Made by a program: the position numbers and the translations under genes. This document shows, piece after piece, positions 1 to 6,359 of a DNA stretch of 10,673 nt. The notes beneath the pieces were generated by a model. It had not been told where the DNA came from. It searched no databases and saw nothing but the letters and a program-made list of their open reading frames with translations. Source of the DNA: Reyranella sp. (GTDB lineage Bacteria > Pseudomonadota > Alphaproteobacteria > Reyranellales > Reyranellaceae); NCBI GenBank assembly GCA_016780605.1, contig JADHLS010000101.1, forward strand, positions 1 through 10,673, written 5' to 3'. How positions within the stretch are numbered: position 1 is the stretch's first letter; every line of letters begins with the position of its first letter.

Positions 1-1141
1 TGGCCGAGAACAGCCCGCCCATCGCCGTCACGGCGAAAGCCACACCCAGCAGCGGAGGCGTCGCAATGTCCGTGTGCTCGAGCATCGCCTCGAGCAGGCC
101 GCTGCCGATCAGGCCGACCGTGGTACCAATGGCGAGGAGCGGCGAGAAGATGCCGGCCGGCACGTTCACCGGATAGCTCGCCATGGTGCCGATGAAGCGT
201 ACGGCGGCGATGAGCAGCAGCGTCTTGAGCGGCAGGTCGGCCGACGGCATGCCAGGGATCAGCAGCTCGCCGCCGCCGATGGCCAGCGGCAGCACGAAGG
301 CGAGCACACCGATCGCCGCGCCGACCAGCACGGCATAGAGCCACGGCACCGAAGCGAAGGTCTTGGTGCGCCAGTCGAGCGCCAGCACAAGGCATTTGTT
401 GAACACCACGCCCAGCACGCCCAGGGCCGCGCCCAGCAGCATGAAGCTCGGCAGCAGCATCAATGGCAGTGCGGCAGTATCCATCCTGAGCGGCGGTGCC
501 GTGCCGCCGACCAGCTCCATGCCGAACCCGCTTCCCGCCGAGGCGACGATGACGGCGACGTAGGAGCGGAAGGTGTAGCGGAACTCCTTGCGCGTCTCCT
601 CGATGATGAACAGCACCGCGGCGAGCGGCGCATTGAAGGCGGCCGCCAGCCCCGCGGCGGCGCCGGCCGCCAGCAGCGTGTGCAGGTCGAGCTTGTCGAG
701 CCGCAGCCATTCGGCGAGCGCGGCGCCGATCGAGGCGCCCATGTGAATGGTGGGCCCCTCACGCCCCGCCACCAGGCCGGACGACAGGCCGAGCACGCCG
801 CCCACGAACTTCACGGGCAGGACGCGACGCCAATGCACCACGCGCAGGCCCTCCATGGCGCCTTCGACCTCGGGCACGCCGCTGCCCGACGCCTCGGGGG
901 CGACATAGCGGGTCAGCAGGTAGGCGAGTGTGACTCCGGTGGCGGCGATGCCCGCGCCAGCGGCGATGGTGAGCGCGCTGAAGCCCAGGCGGTCGACCAG
1001 CCAGTCCGGCCAGCGCAGCAACGCATCGACGGCAAGATGGAAACCCGCGCCGACAACACCTGTGGCGAAGCCGCAGGCGCCGGCGATCCAGTACAAGTGG
1101 CCATTGGCGAGCGAACGCGTCGGCCGCTGCTCAGCACTCAC
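1..1141 (-). CDS. ClC-family chloride/proton antiporter (partial, C-terminus beyond left edge)
   Basis: Integral membrane ClC protein that exchanges chloride for protons. About 380 codons are present and read off the left edge. Family motifs appear in order: GSGVPE at residues 86-91 with the central serine S87; GREGP at 126-130 with the gating glutamate E128; FIIEE at 178-182, where E182 corresponds to the inner proton-pathway glutamate of bacterial antiporters; and GIFSP at 330-334. Having both glutamates favours an exchanger over a channel. The chloride-binding tyrosine and any C-terminal CBS domains would lie outside the window. The start is GTG at 1141: an in-frame TGA lies five codons upstream, and the next ATG comes only after the GSGVPE motif. 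Its ribosome site is weak. The upstream hydrolase stop is only 22 bases away, so translation may be coupled. Family is certain; ion selectivity is inferred. Confidence 0.93.
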   Translation of the reverse strand, partial: MSAEQRPTRSLANGHLYWIAGACGFATGVVGAGFHLAVDALLRWPDWLVDRLGFSALTIAAGAGIAATGVTLAYLLTRYVAPEASGSGVPEVEGAMEGLRVVHWRRVLPVKFVGGVLGLSSGLVAGREGPTIHMGASIGAALAEWLRLDKLDLHTLLAAGAAAGLAAAFNAPLAAVLFIIEETRKEFRYTFRSYVAVIVASAGSGFGMELVGGTAPPLRMDTAALPLMLLPSFMLLGAALGVLGVVFNKCLVLALDWRTKTFASVPWLYAVLVGAAIGVLAFVLPLAIGGGELLIPGMPSADLPLKTLLLIAAVRFIGTMASYPVNVPAGIFSPLLAIGTTVGLIGSGLLEAMLEHTDIATPPLLGVAFAVTAMGGLFSA

Positions 1142-1163
1142 GTCGTGTAGGTTCCGTCAAACG

Positions 1164-2069
1164 TCACGCCACGTACTTCTTGAAATGGTCGATGGTGCGC
1201 TCCCAGGAGAGCTTGGCGGCCGCCTCCTGGTAGCGCGGCGTCGAGTTGTTGTGGAAGCCGTGCTGCGTTCCCGGATAAGTGAACATCTGGTACGGCACGC
1301 TGGCGGCCTTGAGCGCCGCCTCGTAGGCCGGCCACATGGCGTTGATACGCTCGTCGTTCTCGGCGTACTGGATGAGCAGCGGCGCCTTGATCGAAGGCAC
1401 CGACGCCGTCTCGGCCGCGGCGCCGTAGTACGGCACCGCCGCCTGCAGGTCGGCGCCCATGGTCACCGCCAGAAAGTTGGTCGTGCCGCCGCCCCAGCAG
1501 AAGCCGGTGGCGCCGAGCTTGCCGTTCGACAGCTGATGCGCTTTCAGGAACCTGGCGCTGTTCGCCATGTCGGTGCGCAGCTTCACCTGGTCGAGCTTGG
1601 CCTGCAGCGTGCGACCGTCGTCGTCATTGCCGGGATAGCCGCCGACCGGGAACAGGCCATCCGGCGCCAGCGCAACGAAGCCTTCGGTCGCGACGCGGCG
1701 GGCGACATCCTCGACGTAGGGGTTGAGCCCGCGATTCTCATGGATCACCAGGATCGCCGGGAACGGGCCGTTGCCGGCGGGCTGCACCAGATAGCCGCGC
1801 ATCTGGCCCGAGCTGCCGCCCGGCGAGGGATAGGTGACGTAGGTCGCCTTGATGCGGGGGTCGGTGAAGGAGATGGTCTGCGCCCGCGCGTATCGTGGCA
1901 AGAGCGCCTCGGCCATCGCGAGGCCACCCACCGTCACGACGGCCGCCTGCGCCAGGAAGGAGCGCCGGTCGATGCGGCCGTGACAATATTCGTCGTAGAG
2001 ATCGAAGACGCGCTGGTCGATGTCCGCCTGCGTCAGAGCCTGCGGCTCCAGAATCGGCTGATCAGGCAT
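1164..2069 (-). CDS. YghX-like dienelactone hydrolase family protein with Tat-type leader
   Basis: Alpha/beta hydrolase of the dienelactone hydrolase family, 301 residues. The catalytic triad is readable: Cys191 in GFCWGGG (189-195), Asp239 in AENDERI, and His270 in GTQHGF. The blocks HENRGLNPYVEDVARR (110-125) and APDGLFPVGGYPGNDD (135-150) closely match the Escherichia coli YghX type as I remember it. Residues 31-64 read as a twin-arginine leader: RIDRRSFLAQ, then a hydrophobic stretch, then ARAQ as a likely cleavage site. The mature enzyme is therefore probably exported folded to the periplasm. The ATG at 2069 follows GGGGGAA with 8 bases between. It lies 57 bases after the SDR stop and 22 bases before the ClC start, probably in one transcript. 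The natural substrate is unknown; classical dienelactone activity should not be assumed. Confidence 0.92.
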   Translation of the reverse strand: MPDQPILEPQALTQADIDQRVFDLYDEYCHGRIDRRSFLAQAAVVTVGGLAMAEALLPRYARAQTISFTDPRIKATYVTYPSPGGSSGQMRGYLVQPAGNGPFPAILVIHENRGLNPYVEDVARRVATEGFVALAPDGLFPVGGYPGNDDDGRTLQAKLDQVKLRTDMANSARFLKAHQLSNGKLGATGFCWGGGTTNFLAVTMGADLQAAVPYYGAAAETASVPSIKAPLLIQYAENDERINAMWPAYEAALKAASVPYQMFTYPGTQHGFHNNSTPRYQEAAAKLSWERTIDHFKKYVA

Positions 2070-2126
2070 CCGCCCGGTTCCCCCAATGAGATCAACGCCG
2101 AGGCGAGTGTAGCCTCCGCCGCGGCC

Positions 2127-2891
2127 TCAGCCCAGCCCGATGCGCTGGCGGAAAGGCTCGTCGCGCATCGAGGCGTCCTGTCCCACCAGGTCGTCGGCGG
2201 CGGCCGTGCAGAGATGCACCAGGCCGCGCACGGCATGCTCGACCGGCGAGAGATCGCCGCGTGGGATCTTGCTGATCATGTTCATGCCCGAGGCGCGGAT
2301 CTTCACCTGCATCTCGGTGTCGATGGTGCCGGGCGAGAAACCGAAGACACGGATGCCGCGGCCCTTGGTTTCGAGCTCGATGGCGCGGGTCAACATGGCA
2401 AGCCCCGCCTTGCCCGAGCAATAGGCGCTCCAGCCTTCGAGCGGCCGGTAGGCCGCACCCGACGACACGTTGACGATGGTGCCGCCGCCCTTGGCCAGCA
2501 TCTCCGGCAGCACCGCACGGATCACGTGATAGGCGCCGATGAGATTGATTGTGATGTTGTCGGCCCACGCCTTTGGGTCGGAGGTGGCGATCTCGGCGAT
2601 CGGCTCGATCACACCGGCATTGTTGACCAGGATGTCGAGCCCGCCCAGGCGCGCGCGGGTTTCGGCCACCAGCTTGTGGACCGCGGCATAGTCCGAGACG
2701 TCACAGGCCATTGCCTCGGCCTGTCCGCCCTTGCCTGCGATGTCGCGCGCCACGCGGCCGGCCAGCGCGCCGTCGCGCGCGACCAACATCACCTTGGCAC
2801 CCGCATGGGCAAGGGCGCGCGCCGCGCCCTCACCGAGGCCGCGGCTGGCGCCGGTGACCAGGGCAACCTTCCCCTTCAATTCGCTCGACAT
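2127..2891 (-). CDS. Short-chain dehydrogenase/reductase (SDR), classical type
   Basis: NAD(P)-dependent oxidoreductase, 254 residues, the usual length for a classical SDR. It shows the nucleotide-binding motif TGASRGLG at 13-20, the DV pair after the fourth strand at 64-65, NNAG at 90-93, N116, and the catalytic serine S144, Tyr157 and Lys161 in YCSGK. FSPGTIDTEM (185-194) is the usual stretch after the active site. R39 after strand 2 (VARD) hints at NADP preference, but this is weak. The start at 2891 is set by a strong GGAGG at 2899-2903, seven bases upstream; the reading frame extends to 2945 but without such a site. First gene of a likely operon with the Tat hydrolase and ClC transporter, and divergent from the TPR gene. 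No signal peptide, so cytosolic. Substrate cannot be told from the sequence. Confidence 0.94.
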   Translation of the reverse strand: MSSELKGKVALVTGASRGLGEGAARALAHAGAKVMLVARDGALAGRVARDIAGKGGQAEAMACDVSDYAAVHKLVAETRARLGGLDILVNNAGVIEPIAEIATSDPKAWADNITINLIGAYHVIRAVLPEMLAKGGGTIVNVSSGAAYRPLEGWSAYCSGKAGLAMLTRAIELETKGRGIRVFGFSPGTIDTEMQVKIRASGMNMISKIPRGDLSPVEHAVRGLVHLCTAAADDLVGQDASMRDEPFRQRIGLG

Positions 2892-2980
2892 GACTTCTCC
2901 TCCGCTGGCGTGTCCTCTGCTGGCTTGGGCGACATGGTTGCGCACTTGAACCGCCCCGCCAACCGCTACATGGTCTGACC
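2892..2980. other. Divergent spacer between SDR and TPR genes
   Basis: Eighty-nine bases that must hold the promoters of both flanking genes. I see no convincing -35/-10 pair on either strand. TTGAAC at 2946-2951 is a possible plus-strand -35, but no good -10 stands at the right distance. There is no long inverted repeat. Confidence 0.6.
2897..2903 (-). promoter_or_regulatory. Ribosome binding site deciding the SDR start
   Basis: Minus strand GGAGGAG, with seven bases between its GGAGG core and the ATG at 2891. It favours that start over in-frame upstream codons reaching to 2945. Confidence 0.8.
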
Positions 2981-4273
2981 ATGCTGACCGACCGATATGG
3001 ATTGCCCCTTACCACCTCTTCCGAAGCCGCGCGCGATGCCTATGTCGCGGGCGCCGACTGCCTGTTGTCCGCGGCCCATGGCGATGCGGCGCATCTTGCG
3101 CGGGCTCTCGAAGCCGACCCGAATTTTGCCCTGGCGCACATTGCCCTCGCCCGCGCCCGCTTTCTGATGGCCGATGTCGCCGGCGCACGGCAATCGGCGG
3201 CGCGCGCCCGCGAGCTTGCAGCTAACGCCGCGCCGCGCGAGCAATCGCATGTCAACGCCCTGGCGCTCGCCATCGAAGGCAAGCCGGTCGAATCGCTCGC
3301 CGCCACGCGCGCGCACCTCGAACAGCATCCGCGGGACGCCATGGTCGCCGCCCCCGCCACCGGCGTGTTCGGTCTCATCGGCTTCAGCGGCCGCCAGGGC
3401 CGCGAGCCCGAGCAGGTCGAGTTCCTCGCGGCGCTCGAGCCGCATCTCGCTGACGACTGGTGGTTCCAGGGCGTCTATGCGTTCGCTCTCGAGGAGTATG
3501 GCCGGCTCGACGAGGCGCTGGCGCTGATCGAGCGCAGCATGGCGCAGAACCCGAAAAATGCTCACGGCGCCCACATCAAGGCGCATGTCCTCTACGAAAT
3601 GGGCGAGGATCGCACGGCGCTCGATTATCTCGACAAGTGGCTGCCGACCTACCCGCGCGAGGGGCTGATGCACTGCCATATCTCCTGGCACGTGGCGCTG
3701 TTCTCCCTGATCCTGGGCGACACCGAGCGCGCCTGGAAGGTCTACCAGGCGCAGGTTCATCCCGGCGGCGCCTGGGGCCCCGCACTGAACGTCGCGACCG
3801 ACGCGCCGGCCTTCCTGTGGCGCGCCGAGCTGGCCGGTCATGAGCGGCGGCCAGCGCTGTGGAACGAGGTCCACACCTACGGCCGGAAGTTCTTTCCCAA
3901 GCCCGGCATCGCCTTCGTCGACGTGCATCGCGCGCTCTCGTCGGTCGTCGCCGGCGACCGCGACGGCAGCGTGGCCTTCGTCTCGGAGCTCACCGAGCGC
4001 GCGGCGTCCGGACGATCGCCGGCCGGCGATGTCGTGCCGCGGCTCGCCAACGGGATGGCGGCCTTCGCCGAAGGAGACTGGAACAAGGCGATTGCCGTCC
4101 TGGAGCCGACGCTGGCCGAGACCGTAAGGATCGGCGGGAGCCGCGCCCAGCGCGACCTCGTCCAGAACACCCTGCTGGCGGCCTATCTCAAGGCTGGGCG
4201 CGAAGCCGATGCACGCAAGCTGGTGGCAGGCTTTGCCGACCGGCGGCCGTCGGTGCCCGTGGCTGGACTTTGA
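2981..4273 (+). CDS. TTC38-like tetratricopeptide repeat protein
   Basis: A 430-residue, all-helical repeat protein without a signal peptide, so probably cytosolic. It resembles the TTC38 family, which is found in bacteria and animals and has no settled biochemical role. Features: an N-terminal block ending in a TPR-like ALEADPNFALAHIALARARF (42-61); DWWFQGVYAFALEEYGRLDEALALIERSM (159-187), the best single TPR; AHVLYEMG (201-208); HCHISWHVALFSLILGD (231-247), which matches the conserved His/Trp-rich family motif; and GGSRAQRDL (385-393), close to the family's HAQRD motif near the C-terminus. The ATG at 2981 has no clear Shine-Dalgarno sequence, so the start is less certain than the frame and translation may be leaderless. 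It is divergent from the SDR operon and convergent with the PepSY-like gene, 21 bases away, with no terminator-like hairpin between. Confidence 0.87.
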   Translation: MLTDRYGLPLTTSSEAARDAYVAGADCLLSAAHGDAAHLARALEADPNFALAHIALARARFLMADVAGARQSAARARELAANAAPREQSHVNALALAIEGKPVESLAATRAHLEQHPRDAMVAAPATGVFGLIGFSGRQGREPEQVEFLAALEPHLADDWWFQGVYAFALEEYGRLDEALALIERSMAQNPKNAHGAHIKAHVLYEMGEDRTALDYLDKWLPTYPREGLMHCHISWHVALFSLILGDTERAWKVYQAQVHPGGAWGPALNVATDAPAFLWRAELAGHERRPALWNEVHTYGRKFFPKPGIAFVDVHRALSSVVAGDRDGSVAFVSELTERAASGRSPAGDVVPRLANGMAAFAEGDWNKAIAVLEPTLAETVRIGGSRAQRDLVQNTLLAAYLKAGREADARKLVAGFADRRPSVPVAGL

Positions 4274-4294
4274 TCGAGCGGCGTGGCAGCCAAC

Positions 4295-4597
4295 TCATTC
4301 GACCAGCACTCTGCCCCTCTCATCCACGAGGACCGTGACTTCACCTGCGGTGCGGTAGGCCTTGGCCCGCCAGTTCCCGTTGGCTTCTCGAGCCAGCAGA
4401 CGGATGTTCTCGTAGCCGGCGGCCTCGATCGCAGCGATGGCGGCCGATTTCCCTCGATCGTTTTGTGACGCCACCGCCTGGTGCACCGCGCCGCCGGAAA
4501 GGGTGTCGTGAGACACGACCAGGCGGTGCGTCGGGGCCAGCACAAATGTCCCGACGAGAGCGACAATGACGATCGCATTGAGGATGTTGTTCATCAT
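4295..4597 (-). CDS. Small membrane-anchored PepSY-like protein
   Basis: A 100-residue protein with two parts. Residues 5-20 (ILNAIVIVALVGTFVL) form a hydrophobic signal anchor or uncleaved signal. Residues 50-100 follow the PepSY-like pattern: a helix AAIAAIEAAGYENI, a strand with a central NWRAKAY, then EVTVLVDERGRVL. Such domains are often secreted and have been linked with peptidase inhibition or with binding at the membrane, but no role can be assigned here. The start at 4597 is chosen because GGGAGT stands seven bases upstream. A GTG at 4651 in the same frame would add 18 residues and spoil the signal-like N-terminus. It lies 84 bases downstream of the carboxylesterase on the same strand with no clear terminator between, so read-through is possible. 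Confidence 0.72.
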   Translation of the reverse strand: MMNNILNAIVIVALVGTFVLAPTHRLVVSHDTLSGGAVHQAVASQNDRGKSAAIAAIEAAGYENIRLLAREANGNWRAKAYRTAGEVTVLVDERGRVLVE

Positions 4598-4681
4598 CGC
4601 GGCCACTCCCACCAGGCCGTTGACGAACAACCCTACGCCTCTTGCACTCACATCTCTGTGACGTTCAGCACATTCGAACGC

Positions 4682-6253
4682 TTATCCCGCCGCCACCCTG
4701 CTCCAGGTGGAACGGACTTCGCCATCGGGATCCTCAATGACGCGGGCGTCATCATCGAAGACCATCGTGGCACGCCGGTCGGGCGTATAGCGCGGCCATG
4801 GCAGGTCGCCGTTGCGGGCAAAGCTTGCCCAGGTCTTGGAGACCTTGTCGGCCAGCGCCTGGGCGCCCGGCTTGTGATGCGCGTCACCGATCACATGCAG
4901 GGTGTCGAACACGAATGGCACCTCGACCGAGTGCGACGCCTTAAGCCGGCCGCCGAAGGCCGGCGACTCCCAGTCGAAGCTGTACATCCACACCGGCGCC
5001 CTGCTCCGGGCGGCCTTGCGCTCCGCCTGCAGCACGGCCCGGACCCCGAAGTTCGAGGCGCTCAGCATGGTGATCAACCGGTCCGCCGGGCTGGCCGATG
5101 GATCGCGCCGCTTGTAGTAGGCGAGCAAGCCGTCGGTGGCGTCGCCGGCGACGGCAGCGACACGCCGGCTCAGCTCATCCTCGGAAATGGTGCGGTTCCA
5201 TACCGCATCGTCAGGCGCGAGGAAGATCGCCGATTCGTCCTTGGTGCCGCCGATGAGGACCGGAATGTCGTCCGACACCGCCGGTGCGCCGGGATCGAAG
5301 GGTTGGGCGGGTAACAGGCTGCCGTCGATCACCGGCCCGAAGTTGTAGCGATCGAGCAGCGGCTGGCGCGGACGCGGCAGCGTCGCCTGCGCCGGGACCA
5401 CGGCCTCCTGCAGGCGCGCCACGGGCAGGGCCTGCAGCGCATCGATCTGGTCGGCCCGCAGGCCGAAATGCTTCAACACTGCATCGGCCAGCCGCGTCGT
5501 GCGCTCGCGTTCGGCGAATCGGATGCTCGACCCGCTTTGCACAATGGCCTTGTGGAACAAGCCCTTGGCGCGCGGCATGGCGAGCAGCGCACTCACCTTC
5601 CCGCCGCCGCCGGACTGGCCGAAGATCGTGACATTGCCCGGATCGCCGCCGAAGCGCGCCGCGTGCTCGCTCACCCATTCCAGGGCCTGGACCAGATCGA
5701 GCACACCGACATTGCCCGACTCTGCAAAACGCTCGCCGCCAACGGCTGAAAGATCGAGATGGCCGAAGATGTTGAGGCGATGGTTGACCGCCACGACCAC
5801 GACGTCGTTGCGTCCGGCGAGCCTGGTGCTGTCGTAGCGCGGCGAGTTGGCCGAGCCATAGGAGAACGCACCGCCATGCAGCCAGACCATGACCGGCCGC
5901 TTGGCATTGTCGAGCCCGGGCGTCCACACATGAAGCGTCAGGCAGTCCTCGCCCACGGGCAGCGTGTCGACCGGACCCCACACCGTCGCCAGCTCCGGCC
6001 GCTGCGCCGCCGCGGGCGCCTGAGGCGAACGACCGGCATAGACGACCGTCTCGCGCACGCCCGTCCACGGCTGGGGTCGGCGCGGCGGCATGAAGCGGTT
6101 GGCGCCCGCCGTCGAGGCGCCGTACGGAATGCCCTTGAAGACGTGCACGCCGCCAGACGTCACACCCCTGACGCGACCGGATGCCGTCTCGACGATCGGC
6201 GACTGCGTTGCAGCTTCGGAGGGCTTCGCAAGAGTGTCGACGTCACCGGCCAT
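4682..6253 (-). CDS. Type B carboxylesterase (alpha/beta hydrolase)
   Basis: A 523-residue carboxylesterase/lipase family enzyme that hydrolyses carboxylic esters. Motifs in order: FKGIPYGA (39-46); EDCLTLHVWTP (102-112), the family's N-terminal signature; the oxyanion block VWLHGGAFSYGS (123-134); the nucleophile Ser214 in FGQSGGGGKVSALLA; the acid Glu340 in GGTKDES; and the catalytic His441 in HSVEVPFVF. The elbow reads GQSGG where most type B esterases have GESAG. No signal peptide is visible, so it is probably cytosolic, unlike many secreted relatives. The start at 6253 is set by GGGAGA at 6259-6264; an upstream in-frame extension to 6415 overlaps the divergent lyase gene and is unlikely. 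That ribosome site can fold into a hairpin, listed separately. Substrate unknown. Confidence 0.94.
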   Translation of the reverse strand: MAGDVDTLAKPSEAATQSPIVETASGRVRGVTSGGVHVFKGIPYGASTAGANRFMPPRRPQPWTGVRETVVYAGRSPQAPAAAQRPELATVWGPVDTLPVGEDCLTLHVWTPGLDNAKRPVMVWLHGGAFSYGSANSPRYDSTRLAGRNDVVVVAVNHRLNIFGHLDLSAVGGERFAESGNVGVLDLVQALEWVSEHAARFGGDPGNVTIFGQSGGGGKVSALLAMPRAKGLFHKAIVQSGSSIRFAERERTTRLADAVLKHFGLRADQIDALQALPVARLQEAVVPAQATLPRPRQPLLDRYNFGPVIDGSLLPAQPFDPGAPAVSDDIPVLIGGTKDESAIFLAPDDAVWNRTISEDELSRRVAAVAGDATDGLLAYYKRRDPSASPADRLITMLSASNFGVRAVLQAERKAARSRAPVWMYSFDWESPAFGGRLKASHSVEVPFVFDTLHVIGDAHHKPGAQALADKVSKTWASFARNGDLPWPRYTPDRRATMVFDDDARVIEDPDGEVRSTWSRVAAG

Positions 6254-6259
6254 GACAAT

Positions 6260-6281
6260 CTCCCGTCTGTGAGACCGGGAG
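6260..6281 (-). promoter_or_regulatory. Hairpin overlapping the esterase ribosome binding site
   Basis: On the minus-strand transcript, CTCCC (6277-6281) can pair with GGGAG (6260-6264) and GTCT with AGAC, leaving one bulged G and a 3-base loop. The GGGAG is the Shine-Dalgarno core of the esterase start at 6253. Folding would hide it, provided transcription starts upstream of 6281, which is not known. Confidence 0.4.
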
Positions 6282-6343
6282 CCTGCGCCCACACGGTTTG
6301 AATTGCCAGCACTCAGGAGGCACCATTGGTACTCCGCATCTGC

Positions 6344-6353
6344 AGGACGGAGA
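6344..6353 (+). promoter_or_regulatory. Ribosome binding site deciding the lyase GTG start
   Basis: AGGACGGAGA ends six bases before the GTG at 6360. It supports this non-ATG start, which also gives the family's normal N-terminus. Confidence 0.65.
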
Positions 6354-6359
6354 TTCATC

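Larger units (their letters stand above)
6254..6359. other. Divergent spacer between esterase and lyase genes
   Basis: One hundred and six bases holding the control regions of two divergent genes. It contains the hairpin at the esterase start, an AGGAGG at 6315-6320 that serves no start in the lyase frame, and the lyase's own AGGACGGAG at 6344-6352. No consensus promoter is evident on either strand. Confidence 0.55.

Noticed and set aside
74..1150. A 358-codon plus-strand open frame
   Set aside because: Antisense to the ClC gene. Its protein is a low-complexity mix of Arg, Gln, His and Ala with no domain.
930..2978. A 682-codon plus-strand open frame
   Set aside because: It runs antisense to the hydrolase and SDR genes, whose motifs are clear. 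Its composition (rich in Arg, His, Gly, Ala) is typical of a shadow frame in GC-rich DNA.
2966..3928. A 320-codon minus-strand open frame
   Set aside because: Antisense to the TPR gene and without recognisable motifs.
4274..4294. A terminator between the TPR and PepSY-like genes
   Set aside because: The 21-base gap holds no stem with a following T-run.
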